A stretch of 64,000 bases of DNA from a virus, in the IMG/VR virus record IMGVR_UViG_3300045120_000483, positions 40,882 to 104,881 of that record. One strand, written 5' to 3'. Below the pieces are notes generated by a model that was not told the origin of the DNA, made no database searches, and worked only from the letters and a program-made list of their open reading frames with translations. This document shows positions 1 to 7,513 of the stretch, piece by piece. The translations under genes and the position numbers were made by a program. Within the stretch, counting starts at the first letter, position 1, and every line of letters begins with the position of its first letter.

Positions 1-1
1 A

Positions 2-202
2 GAATATCTCCCCTATGCCGTTCGAACAATTGATCATATCAACGGCCCCCTGATAGCCCGATTTCATTCAATGTCAGTAGCCGAAGATTTTGCGTTAGAG
101 AGGTCTAGGCGCTATCGAAATCACACATATTTTGTCATCGATACCAACTATAAAGACCCCCATATAACAACGATATTCCGAAATGGAGAAAGCATAACTT
201 AA
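2..202 (+). CDS. C-terminal end of an unidentified protein, cut by the window edge
   Basis: An open frame runs from the first bases to a TAA at 200-202 and gives 66 residues with ordinary amino-acid composition, ending RNGESIT. No start codon is in the window, so this is the 3' part of a longer gene. A promoter-like pair begins 9 bp after its stop. I do not recognise the protein. Confidence 0.55.
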   Translation, partial: EYLPYAVRTIDHINGPLIARFHSMSVAEDFALERSRRYRNHTYFVIDTNYKDPHITTIFRNGESIT

Positions 203-210
203 AATAACAC

Positions 211-239
211 TTGACTTAAGATGCCGAATTTTGTATTCT
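211..239 (+). promoter_or_regulatory. sigma70-like promoter for the 279 gene
   Basis: TTGACT at 211-216 and TATTCT at 234-239 are separated by exactly 17 bp, the spacing seen at most promoters in this window. Confidence 0.6.
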
Positions 240-278
240 CTCATTATCGGAAACGGGATGCAACGGAGGAACAAAATC

Positions 279-614
279 ATGGCAAATCATCTGGTTACCC
301 GCGACACGATGCAGACCCTGGTGAACAACCCGGCTCTTCGGGATCAGGTCATCGGGCGGGCCTTGGTTGTGATCTTCAAAAACCAGACTGCCTCAGAGCG
401 GATGGTCAATACCACTGAGGTAGACAACGGGGTGGGTTTCACCGGAGCGGACGCCAAGTCGGGCTCTATCACCGCCAAGTATTTCATCAAGCATGGAACT
501 TTGTTGGAGTGGCAGGTTGAAAGGTGGATGAAGCCCGGAAAGTCCGGCTTTGCGCGGATCACCAAATACTGGGCCCAATTGGATGAGGCCGCCAAGGCTA
601 AAGCGGCGGCTTAA
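279..614 (+). CDS. small phage protein, 111 aa, unknown function
   Basis: Start chosen at ATG 279 because GGAGG lies 8 bases upstream; an upstream in-frame start at 231 would overlap the promoter. The product is 111 residues, mildly basic, ends in an Ala/Lys-rich tail and has no signal peptide or membrane segment. It is transcribed alone from the promoter at 211 and faces a hairpin terminator. Small proteins of this type are common in phage early regions; function unknown. Confidence 0.75.
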   Translation: MANHLVTRDTMQTLVNNPALRDQVIGRALVVIFKNQTASERMVNTTEVDNGVGFTGADAKSGSITAKYFIKHGTLLEWQVERWMKPGKSGFARITKYWAQLDEAAKAKAAA

Positions 615-619
615 AAAAG

Positions 620-655
620 GAACCGGGTCAGGGAGAACTTACCCCCACCCGGTTC
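620..655. terminator. bidirectional hairpin terminator
   Basis: GAACCGGGT at 620-628 pairs with ACCCGGTTC at 647-655 between the convergent genes ending at 614 and 628. The A-run just before 620 gives a T-run on the minus strand. Confidence 0.6.
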
Positions 656-1128
656 ACTTCTGGCCCTAATATTGTAATCGAAACATTGATATCCTCTTCC
701 TGGATAGGCCAGATGTACTGTTGGAAAACATTACACCAGCGGGTCACTTTCGACCTGTAAATGGCCTGTCCAGGTTCGGCATCCTTCGGAATTGAAAACT
801 TAGTTTGAAAAGATTGTGGAGTGTGCTGCATCGCATAATGATAGGTCGTTGGAGCTTGTTCAAATTGTTGAACGATTGGCAGCATTCCAGGTTTATTCAC
901 ATTAGTAATTAAAAAGCGACGAACGATTCCATCACAATTACGATGTTCTGTGGCCAACCATTTGAAGGTTACTTCTGACCCGGGATAAATCTCCTTGGGA
1001 AAAATATCAACAGAATGAATTGTAATGGCGGGATGTCGATCCGCCAACATGAGAATAGGAGCGGCGATTACACTAATCGAAAATAATGCCGCCAAAATAT
1101 GACACATGATATAACGGGGAATCTTCAT
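628..1128 (-). CDS. membrane-anchored exported protein, 166 aa, unknown
   Basis: Start placed at the ATG ending at 1128 (MKIPRYIM), with a GTAGGA ribosome site just upstream; the longer frame to 1200 lacks one. Residues about 8-30 form one hydrophobic segment (signal anchor or uncleaved signal), followed by an extracytoplasmic-looking domain with two cysteines. Its start overlaps the end of the upstream membrane gene by 4 bases, suggesting coupled translation and perhaps a complex. I do not recognise the family. Confidence 0.7.
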   Translation of the reverse strand: MKIPRYIMCHILAALFSISVIAAPILMLADRHPAITIHSVDIFPKEIYPGSEVTFKWLATEHRNCDGIVRRFLITNVNKPGMLPIVQQFEQAPTTYHYAMQHTPQSFQTKFSIPKDAEPGQAIYRSKVTRWCNVFQQYIWPIQEEDINVSITILGPEVNRVGVSSP

Positions 1129-1376
1129 TTTCCTACCCCCATAAAATGCTGAAGGGCCTCCCATGCTGCATAAAGAGCAACAGGAGCGCCAACAATCCAA
1201 CCAGCCCAGATTCTAACTGAGGCCCATAACCACTCCATTCTTGCATCCGACTCCATAATCTTTCGAAGCTGTTCAACCTCTTTATGGGTAAGTGGCCGGT
1301 GATCATCGGGGTCTCCCTCATATTTGTAGAATGGCCGATGAATTTCCGGATCGATACCCTTCTGTTCCTCAGTCAT
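1125..1376 (-). CDS. small membrane protein, 83 aa
   Basis: Start at the ATG ending at 1376 (MTEEQKGID) lies 9 bases after AAGGGGG; two upstream in-frame ATGs sit too close to that site. The N-terminal half is acidic and charged, and one membrane segment (WAGWIVGAPVALYAAWEAL) lies near the C-terminus. It overlaps the genes on both sides by a few bases, so it belongs to a coupled run. Topology suggests a cytoplasmic N-terminus; function unknown. Confidence 0.65.
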   Translation of the reverse strand: MTEEQKGIDPEIHRPFYKYEGDPDDHRPLTHKEVEQLRKIMESDARMEWLWASVRIWAGWIVGAPVALYAAWEALQHFMGVGK

Positions 1377-1572
1377 CCTGCGCATCCCCCTTAACAAAGG
1401 AAATGCCATTTTGTTCCATAACTTTCTTTCTTTTTAAAAGAAAAGATGAAAACTTTCTACGCTTACCCAAAGCAGGATCATACATAGTCACCGGACCAGA
1501 TGTGGAGGAACTAGCCCCGGCACTACAAGTTGGGGCGTCTTCGTTGATTTCTTTAGATTCGTCTAAGTGCAT
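1369..1572 (-). CDS. small protein, 67 aa, unknown
   Basis: ATG ending at 1572 (MHLDESKEIN) is preceded by AGGGG at good spacing. The product has a Ser/Thr-rich middle and a Lys-rich patch (GKRRKFSSFLLKRKK), with no membrane segment. It overlaps the stop of the upstream gene and the start of the downstream gene. Function unknown; the tight overlaps are the main support for it being real. Confidence 0.5.
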   Translation of the reverse strand: MHLDESKEINEDAPTCSAGASSSTSGPVTMYDPALGKRRKFSSFLLKRKKVMEQNGISFVKGDAQDD

Positions 1573-1945
1573 CAATGATCCCCTGATCCATCCCGATTTC
1601 GTCGGTCCTTATTATTCCCTCTTCCGAAACATTCCTAATAAGCTCCACCATGATCCCCAAATAGACTAAGAAGGGTTTCAGAAGAGACATATGCTGAACC
1701 ATTTTTAGGTAGAGAATTCTACATAATACCTCCGGAGAGAAGACATTATGTAGAACAATCAAATGGTTCAGTATCAGCCTATCTTTCAGTTCTCCTCTTT
1801 CTTGCCACCGGGTTAATAGTTTTTTAATGTACTTTATTCGGTTAACGTCTTCTAAAAATTCCTCCGTTGAGTGACACTGAGGATTGGAGTAGTTCTTGGC
1901 ACAGTATAAAAGAAAATTACGATCATTAAGGACTTCCATAATCAT
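1553..1945 (-). CDS. alpha-helical protein, 130 aa, unknown
   Basis: The start ATG overlaps the TGA of the GIY-YIG gene (ATGA), so the two are translationally coupled; a second ATG six bases on is possible. The product looks fully helical and Leu/Ile-rich, is AT-rich in codon use like the nuclease gene, and has no motif I recognise. The pairing with a homing nuclease suggests it may have arrived with it or been captured behind it (inference). Confidence 0.6.
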   Translation of the reverse strand: MIMEVLNDRNFLLYCAKNYSNPQCHSTEEFLEDVNRIKYIKKLLTRWQERGELKDRLILNHLIVLHNVFSPEVLCRILYLKMVQHMSLLKPFLVYLGIMVELIRNVSEEGIIRTDEIGMDQGIIDALRRI

Positions 1946-2595
1946 GTAACTTTAATATGTAAAAGATCAACTCTATTAGAATATTCAGCTTTTGAGACTC
2001 TCAAAAAATTACCATTAAGGTCATGACAAGGTACTTTACCTTTGTATTTCAAACTATTTCCAGGTTTTAATTTTCCTTTATTACTATTACTAAGCTTAAT
2101 CCGAAGTTCATCAGGACAAGCTTTCCCTTTTAAGGCTTTCGAAAGGTTTAAACAATGTATAATCGACCTCTCTTTTCCTTTCAGTTTATTTGCATATTTG
2201 TTAACCCTTTCGTCTTTTTCTTTTGTCAATCCTTTATTCCAAGGAATTTTTCCTTTATTCACCACCCCTTTGCTTGAAGCACTAATTTTTCTTTTTGTAC
2301 TTTCATCACATTTTGCAAAATTTCCACCACCAGCTAATCGTGTTAAATTATAGTATTTTTTTCCAAGTTCATTCGGATGTATCAGATTAAGCCATTTTTG
2401 TTCAATCTCTCTTATAGTATCTTTTGTTTCAACGTATAATACTATCTTTCTCCTAAAGTCACTGGGTCTTCTTCTATATGAATTTAACATCCATTTTGAA
2501 CTACATACATAACCATCATTTTCCTCCCCCCAATGAGAACCTACATAATACATTCTTCGCTTCTTATCAAACCAAATATACACAAACCCGGACAT
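1942..2595 (-). CDS. GIY-YIG homing endonuclease, 217 aa
   Basis: The N-terminus has the GIY-YIG pattern as FVYIW (residues 4-8) and YYVGSH (16-21), the nuclease fold of I-TevI and SegA. The middle and C-terminal part carry Asn-Lys-Gly repeats (NKGKIPWNKGL and SNSNKGKLKPG) typical of NUMOD3 DNA-binding modules of homing nucleases. The gene is markedly AT-rich compared with its neighbours. It sits between virion-type genes and small early genes and starts directly after the 2596 gene. It is a free-standing selfish element; no intron is evident. Confidence 0.85.
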   Translation of the reverse strand: MSGFVYIWFDKKRRMYYVGSHWGEENDGYVCSSKWMLNSYRRRPSDFRRKIVLYVETKDTIREIEQKWLNLIHPNELGKKYYNLTRLAGGGNFAKCDESTKRKISASSKGVVNKGKIPWNKGLTKEKDERVNKYANKLKGKERSIIHCLNLSKALKGKACPDELRIKLSNSNKGKLKPGNSLKYKGKVPCHDLNGNFLRVSKAEYSNRVDLLHIKVT

Positions 2596-2913
2596 TTAAA
2601 AATCACTTAATGCTACACGCTTAAGAACGTTATTTCCAGTAGCAAAATAAAGATAGGCATCACTGAATAACAAAGTCCCGGCCCCCACATTTAAAGCCGT
2701 GGAATTAGCCGGGTCTGAAATGGTGTTGGTAAAACCTAGATTGGCCGCTCTGATTTGAAGATTAGGGGTATTTGCCAGAAGATTGGCTAAGGTGATAATA
2801 GCCGTCTGAGCGGTAACAGAGTTGGCCGCATTATAGACAAAAAGGATTTTATCGGAAGTGTTTGCCGATGTCTTAACCGGCAACTCACTTGTTTTCTTGG
2901 TTGAGTCGGCCAC
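2596..2913 (-). CDS. putative virion structural protein, 105 aa
   Basis: Begins MADSTKKTSELP and is rich in Ala, Asn, Thr and Leu with beta-strand-like repeats. This composition resembles small fibre or appendage proteins of T4-like phages of marine and soil bacteria, often starting with KTSELPV. It lies 3 bases after the stop of the next upstream structural gene, in the same minus-strand run. The exact virion location is unknown. Confidence 0.6.
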   Translation of the reverse strand: MADSTKKTSELPVKTSANTSDKILFVYNAANSVTAQTAIITLANLLANTPNLQIRAANLGFTNTISDPANSTALNVGAGTLLFSDAYLYFATGNNVLKRVALSDF

Positions 2914-2916
2914 GTA

Positions 2917-3771
2917 TTATGCCTCAGGCAAAATAGAATTTGCCGACGATGCGGTGTTGTTGCTCTGCAATGAAGACATTTCTACTAGGCATTCGTAATG
3001 AACTCTACCCGCACGTCCTCCCAGGACAGAGACGTTTGCAGCCCCGCCAGTGGACGCCTGAAGATTAGCTAGCAAAGTAGCCGATGAACCGTTGGAAGCA
3101 CCACCGTTGGCCGCCAGAACCGCAATAACAACATCCGTATTCGCTTTGGTATTTGCGAAAAGTCCGACGTTGGTCAGAGTAATATCGACATTACCAAAGC
3201 CCCCAATGGAGTTAGTCACCAAGGTGGCAGTGGCATTCACCGTTGCGTTACTTACTCTGATAGTATCGGTATTGTCATAACCCGAACCCCCAGTGACAGT
3301 CAGGTTCTTTAGAAGCTTCTCCCGCTGAAAAGCATAAACCAAACTGGAGTTGTTTGAAAAGATACCGGCCGCTCCGGTATTAACTGCCGCAGAGACAAGA
3401 TTTCCGGTTGCATTGGTTGTTAGAACCACCGTTGCATCAGAAGTGCCGCCACTAATCTTAAGAGTGCTACCATTCGCAAAAAGAGCGCCGTTGGCGACCA
3501 CTACCGTAACAATCGGGCCCTGACCTACCCGCCGAAGGTTCCAGCCCGGAGCGGTCACTTTTGACCCTTCTCCCGTAGTATTTGCCATTTTTGTCGGTGT
3601 TGCCGCCATCACCCCAATTGTCTGGGTATTAACAAAAGCATTAATGGTTGAATTAGCATACAATGCATCGTTATTGGCGCTTTGGTTTGTACGGCCCGAA
3701 CCCTTATTCAGGCTCATTGCGACGAACTTTGGGGCGTTATTAACTAAATCTACACCTTTATAAATTGGCAT
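2917..3771 (-). CDS. putative virion appendage protein, 284 aa
   Basis: A 284-residue protein dominated by Asn, Ala, Thr, Val and Gly with repeated NATVNATATL-like beta stretches and almost no charged residues, as in phage fibre or baseplate-decoration proteins. The C-terminus (HYECLVEMSSL) looks like a conserved anchoring end. A late-promoter-like GATAAATAC on the minus strand (3799-3807) and an AGGAG ribosome site precede it, fitting late expression. Confidence 0.65.
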   Translation of the reverse strand: MPIYKGVDLVNNAPKFVAMSLNKGSGRTNQSANNDALYANSTINAFVNTQTIGVMAATPTKMANTTGEGSKVTAPGWNLRRVGQGPIVTVVVANGALFANGSTLKISGGTSDATVVLTTNATGNLVSAAVNTGAAGIFSNNSSLVYAFQREKLLKNLTVTGGSGYDNTDTIRVSNATVNATATLVTNSIGGFGNVDITLTNVGLFANTKANTDVVIAVLAANGGASNGSSATLLANLQASTGGAANVSVLGGRAGRVHYECLVEMSSLQSNNTASSANSILPEA

Positions 3772-3776
3772 TTTTC

Positions 3777-5522
3777 TTAAACTCCTGATTTCTTTTGTGT
3801 ATTTATCATTTTGGATTCTACATTTAGGGTACTAGCCGACTTCCCCGTCTTATGGACATGGGCAATGGCATCATCCTGATTCTTAAAGACTTTGACCGGT
3901 CCCCCTCCGCCCGGAACGGCATGATACTTACCCTTCCGAAGATGAACATGACCAATCAGAAGACGACCCTTTCGGATACCTAGCTCATTGAGAGTTTCTT
4001 CCTTAGTCAGAAGGGGATGATGAAGACCATAGGTTCCATCGCGGCCTTTGGTAAGCTTTCCCCCTGATACCGGTTTGGGGCGGGCTCTTTTGACAATCGG
4101 CCCATGACCTTTCAACTTATCCCGGGCATCCTTATAGGTCTTGTACTGTTGGGCGTGATCTTTCATCTCCGCTTCAGCATCTCTTTTTTCCTTGGCGGCG
4201 TCCGCATAACGACCCAGATGATAGGCCCTCTGAGCCTGATTATGATGATAATCAGCAACTTTCTTTAGCTTATGATATTCATTTCCAGCCCTTCCGGTTG
4301 CCGCCCGGGCCTTATCACTAGCAGCTTCATACTTGTCTTCATGATGATTTTCGATATCACTTAATCGGCCCTTGCCGGTTAACTCCGAAAGGACATCCTC
4401 CTTCACATACTTCATTGCTTTTTCGTCCCATCTCTTACCCGGGAGTTTAGGCATAGCAAACGGGGGCTTGTCTTCTTTCTTATCATCTAACCGTTGGTTT
4501 TTGAAAGCATTATGAGCGGGCGTTACCTTCAGAAATAATCTCCGACCTTCTTCTAGCTCTTCCTTATTCAACCTCATGACATTCTGAGAATTCTGCTTCT
4601 GATGAGCCATCAACTTCATCAGTTTCTTACTGATAACCGGAGGCTTCTTTGGGGTGATCCAGGAAGGCTTCTTCAGAAGACTTTCATCCACTGCTTCATC
4701 AAAATATCTTTTCTCCAGGTACTTCTTAATCACCGGTAGATGTTCCTTTAGTTTTTTAACTTCATGGTCGGGTGCTTTGTGAATATAATTGGCAAGATGT
4801 TTTTGAGCAAAAGTATGGTGTAAGGATGCAGCTTCCAAAGCCGCCTTATGCTCTGACTCCTTTTTCTGACGGGCCCTATCACTCATTTTTTTAGTATTAA
4901 GTTCATGGTGAATATACTTGGCAAGACCATGCATCTCTTCGGATTGGGTGTTATGTTTCTCAAATTCTTTGACATGTTCATCGGACGTATAGCTACCCAT
5001 CTTCTTGGAGTTTAGAGCGGACTCCGAAAGCCGGTAGTGTTCCATGACCCGCTCAACGACGGTTTTCTTTTTGTCAAGAAGGACTTCCGAATCCTTTGCG
5101 GTCGGGTCAAGGATCACCGGGGTCTTACCTCCCAACTTAACCTTATCATCCTTTTTGGCTTCTTCTTCTTTCATCGTATTCTTTGTCATCTTTCGTAAGG
5201 CTAAGTTCATGGAATTCTTTCGTTTATTTAGCTTTTGGGCGGCATATTCCGGGTTGTCCTTCAGGTTCTTATTCCGCAGACCGGCATGAACGATATAGGG
5301 ACCCAACCGCTGATTTGACATTTCATTGATATTTTCGGCTGTTTTATGAGTTTTCACCAACCATTCAACGGCATCTTTTTTGGATGGATGATCCCTTTTT
5401 AAATTCCAATGAATAGACCGGGCATCCCAACCTTTTTTTCTAGGTTCAAAAATATTTCCTATATGCTTTCCATTGTATCTGACATTATGGACCGACCCGT
5501 CTTGTACTATCTTTACACTCAT
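3777..5522 (-). CDS. large Lys/His-rich phage protein, 581 aa, unknown
   Basis: A highly charged protein: Lys, Glu, His and Asp make up a large share, with long predicted helices and coiled coil over about residues 90-470 and a compact C-terminal domain (KGRLLIGHVHLRKGKYHAV, about 510-530). No enzyme motif is visible. It overlaps the 5519 gene by 4 bases. The position beside appendage genes suggests a virion, scaffold or co-injected role, but this is only inference from context. Confidence 0.7.
   Translation of the reverse strand: MSVKIVQDGSVHNVRYNGKHIGNIFEPRKKGWDARSIHWNLKRDHPSKKDAVEWLVKTHKTAENINEMSNQRLGPYIVHAGLRNKNLKDNPEYAAQKLNKRKNSMNLALRKMTKNTMKEEEAKKDDKVKLGGKTPVILDPTAKDSEVLLDKKKTVVERVMEHYRLSESALNSKKMGSYTSDEHVKEFEKHNTQSEEMHGLAKYIHHELNTKKMSDRARQKKESEHKAALEAASLHHTFAQKHLANYIHKAPDHEVKKLKEHLPVIKKYLEKRYFDEAVDESLLKKPSWITPKKPPVISKKLMKLMAHQKQNSQNVMRLNKEELEEGRRLFLKVTPAHNAFKNQRLDDKKEDKPPFAMPKLPGKRWDEKAMKYVKEDVLSELTGKGRLSDIENHHEDKYEAASDKARAATGRAGNEYHKLKKVADYHHNQAQRAYHLGRYADAAKEKRDAEAEMKDHAQQYKTYKDARDKLKGHGPIVKRARPKPVSGGKLTKGRDGTYGLHHPLLTKEETLNELGIRKGRLLIGHVHLRKGKYHAVPGGGGPVKVFKNQDDAIAHVHKTGKSASTLNVESKMINTQKKSGV
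3799..3807 (-). promoter_or_regulatory. T4-type late promoter element (GATAAATAC)
   Basis: On the minus strand GATAAATAC lies 28 bases before the start at 3771, inside the last codons of the upstream gene. It matches the TATAAATA element used by gp55/gp33 sigma systems; both proteins are encoded in this window. Confidence 0.45.
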
Positions 5523-6058
5523 TGTTTCTTAATCAACTTTCGTATTGTTTTCAAGGTCTTAGAGCCTTGTCCGGGGGTGTCGTTTCGGTAATTCTTTAGA
5601 AGTTCGGGACTACCGGTCATGCGACGGGAGGACATCATTTCCATCTCTGTTAAGTCCCGATCAATATCCGCCCCGGCCAAAAAGCTATTGACCCGGTTGA
5701 ATGCCACATTTTCAGGTGTTAAATGGGAGGGACAATCTTGATTCAGACCCCTATTATAAACTTCCATAATGATTTCAAGAGGATAACCATGCTTATCCGC
5801 CTTGGCTTTTAGATTATCCAGGGCTTCCCGACGCATGTTATCCGCAAGCAAATCAACCCGCAGTCGCGAATACAACTGAGGGTCCTTCAGGACATATTTT
5901 ACAAGAGTTTCAAGGACCTCCGCCGCAAGGTCCCGGGTATAGGAATTGTTAAAAGATGAGCGGGGGTTGGTCAGAACTTGCCGATAATAGGCAATTCGGG
6001 AAATATTTTTTGCAAGTCCAGCCTGAAGTAATGCCGTTATTTTACCGTCTTGTGCCAT
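5519..6058 (-). CDS. phage protein, 179 aa, unknown, likely late or structural
   Basis: A mainly helical 179-residue protein with the segment VAFNRVNSFLAGADIDRDL (about residues 124-142), a pattern I recall in conserved hypothetical proteins of T4-like phages. No catalytic motif is seen. The start ATG at 6058 has only a weak ribosome site. Its stop overlaps the start of the 581-aa gene, so the two are probably co-translated. Confidence 0.65.
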   Translation of the reverse strand: MAQDGKITALLQAGLAKNISRIAYYRQVLTNPRSSFNNSYTRDLAAEVLETLVKYVLKDPQLYSRLRVDLLADNMRREALDNLKAKADKHGYPLEIIMEVYNRGLNQDCPSHLTPENVAFNRVNSFLAGADIDRDLTEMEMMSSRRMTGSPELLKNYRNDTPGQGSKTLKTIRKLIKKQ

Positions 6059-6113
6059 CTCTAGGGTTGCCGTAGCCTTATCTAGGGGGTCAAATTTCCT
6101 ATTATTTATGAAA

Positions 6114-6132
6114 TCTAGCCTTTTCAGCTAGA
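6114..6132 (-). terminator. short hairpin, possible minus-strand terminator
   Basis: TCTAGC at 6114-6119 pairs with GCTAGA at 6127-6132, followed on the minus strand by TTTC. It overlaps the stop of the 31-aa gene at 6128. Weak because the T-run is short. Confidence 0.3.
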
Positions 6133-6223
6133 TACCATGGATAACTAAGAAAATTACGACAACCCAAAGAGCTACTATTGCTAGTTGCAAAGCCCACTGA
6201 GGATCATTTGGACGTGTACTCAT
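6128..6223 (-). CDS. single-span membrane peptide, 31 aa
   Basis: ATG ending at 6223 starts MSTRPNDPQWALQLAIVALW and continues through a hydrophobic stretch to a TAG stop. AGGG-type ribosome sites lie just upstream. The polar N-terminus plus one membrane helix resembles other tiny membrane proteins in this genome (12460, 22834, 32256, 44292). Function unknown. Confidence 0.45.
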   Translation of the reverse strand: MSTRPNDPQWALQLAIVALWVVVIFLVIHGI

Positions 6224-6264
6224 TTCACCCTATCCCTTTTTTAATTATTTATGGCATTTTGCTA

Positions 6265-6293
6265 TTGACAGGGAAATGGCATTTCTGTATAGT
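6265..6293 (+). promoter_or_regulatory. sigma70-like promoter for the 6323 operon
   Basis: TTGACA at 6265-6270, 17-bp spacer, TATAGT at 6288-6293. The spacer core AAATGGCATTTCT is nearly repeated at the 34138 promoter. Confidence 0.75.
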
Positions 6294-6322
6294 CGGGAAA
6301 TCGGAAACAGGAGGAACACCCC

Positions 6323-6598
6323 ATGGCTCTCAAGGTACCGACCATTCACCTCAATGGCACTTCCAAGAAAGACCTGTTGGATGGCTATAAGGCGGCCTAT
6401 CTGGCAGTCGGGGAAGCCCTTGATAAGCTTCAACAAACGGTCCCGCATGGTCGGGATTACTACGTCCAGGGTTCAGCAAGTTCTATCCAAGAGGCAATTG
6501 CTGAACATGTGGTCCGTTGGACCAAGCTGGATGATGTTCGGAAGGAGTTACTGGAGATCGCCATCGCCATTCAAGACCAGGGAAAGGACCGGTCATGA
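6323..6598 (+). CDS. conserved small phage protein, 91 aa
   Basis: Starts MALKVPTIHLNGTSKKDLL, a beginning I recall from conserved hypothetical early proteins of many phages of Gram-negative bacteria. GGAGG lies upstream of ATG 6323. It is helical, with a middle segment (HGRDYYVQGSASSIQEA) preceding a C-terminal helix. It is first in a three-gene plus-strand operon in which each stop overlaps the next start. No enzymatic motif is visible. Confidence 0.8.
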   Translation: MALKVPTIHLNGTSKKDLLDGYKAAYLAVGEALDKLQQTVPHGRDYYVQGSASSIQEAIAEHVVRWTKLDDVRKELLEIAIAIQDQGKDRS

Positions 6599-6861
6599 AC
6601 AAGTTCCCGATGAAGCTCAAGGTCACAGAACTGAAGCTGGGAGATGTTGTTGCCCTGGAATTCAATGGGGGGCCCTGGAACCATGCCATCGTGAGAAACA
6701 TAACCAAAACTGATGTGGTCCTTTGGCGGCCCTACGGGACTACCACCAATTTCTCCTATACGGGAGGGGTCATCTGCCTTATCGGGGTGGAGGATAATAT
6801 CGACTATTCTCTGACAACTGACCAAATCTTTGAAGTTGTCCAGCGGACGGAGTTGAAATAA
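6595..6861 (+). CDS. small beta-rich protein, 88 aa, unknown
   Basis: Starts inside the last codons of the previous gene (ATGA overlap). The sequence alternates hydrophobic and charged residues (LGDVVALEFNGGPWNHAIV), as in small SH3-like or beta-barrel folds. It ends on the TAATG shared with the next gene. Function unknown; co-translation with its neighbours is likely. Confidence 0.65.
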   Translation: MNKFPMKLKVTELKLGDVVALEFNGGPWNHAIVRNITKTDVVLWRPYGTTTNFSYTGGVICLIGVEDNIDYSLTTDQIFEVVQRTELK

Positions 6862-7127
6862 TGATCGTGATTCTCAATAAAGAAAATTTATTGAAAGAAC
6901 TACAAAAGCCCTATCGGGTCTTCGTAGAGGTCAAGAATGTGTGGATGGAAAGTAGATTTACTGGGTTAGGGGCGAAATATCCGCTAGGGTTTCAGGTTCC
7001 GAAAGGAGCAACAATTGAGCTAATTAAAACACACGTCCTTGACGATGCTCTATTCCGGGTCTGCATCGAAAATAATATCTATGTTCGCGTACCCAAAGAT
7101 ACCCTTACGTTCCTGGGACACATCTAG
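6861..7127 (+). CDS. small beta-rich protein, 88 aa, unknown
   Basis: ATG 6861 overlaps the TAA of the gene before it. Like its neighbour it reads as a small beta-rich protein (FVEVKNVWMESRFTG) and has no cysteine motif or membrane span. Its 3' end overlaps by about 20 bases the convergent gene ending at 7105. Confidence 0.6.
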   Translation: MIVILNKENLLKELQKPYRVFVEVKNVWMESRFTGLGAKYPLGFQVPKGATIELIKTHVLDDALFRVCIENNIYVRVPKDTLTFLGHI

Positions 7128-7326
7128 ACACCCGCTTCCGAAATTCAAAAATGGAGTTCCGGAGGGCCCGGAAGGCATCATTAAGACTGTCCCGGTCCCC
7201 ATCATCAAGGTCCAGGACCTCTTCGTGAGTCCGCAGGACAGTATCAAAAACCTTCATCAGGTGTTCGGCATCAATTGCCAGATATTCAGCAAATTCAAGG
7301 GCATAGTCTTTGTTGTCTCTTGACAT
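7105..7326 (-). CDS. small acidic helical protein, 73 aa
   Basis: A helical acidic protein (DLDDGDRDSLNDAFRAL) that starts inside the end of the upstream 72-aa gene and runs convergently into the 6861 gene. Possibly a small regulatory or inhibitor protein, but nothing specific is recognised. Confidence 0.6.
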   Translation of the reverse strand: MSRDNKDYALEFAEYLAIDAEHLMKVFDTVLRTHEEVLDLDDGDRDSLNDAFRALRNSIFEFRKRVSRCVPGT

Positions 7327-7513
7327 AATTTAATTTTTTCCTAATCTCTTTTCGGTCAATTTCCCAGGAGGAAACAGCCTCTTCAACCTCTGAATTATCG
7401 GGGTACTTTTCTCTCAGGTCTATGATTGCTTCATCAATCTCTCTAAGAGTTTGTTCGGCCCGGACAATCCGTTGTTTCCGGGTCAGGACATAATCATCAA
7501 GACAGACCACCAT
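7295..7513 (-). CDS. small coiled-coil-like protein, 72 aa
   Basis: Begins MVVCLDDYVLTRKQRIVRAEQ and forms two charged helices. It follows the 611-aa ligase-like gene with no gap and overlaps the next gene by 32 bases, so all three are probably translated from one message. Function unknown. Confidence 0.6.
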   Translation of the reverse strand: MVVCLDDYVLTRKQRIVRAEQTLREIDEAIIDLREKYPDNSEVEEAVSSWEIDRKEIRKKLNYVKRQQRLCP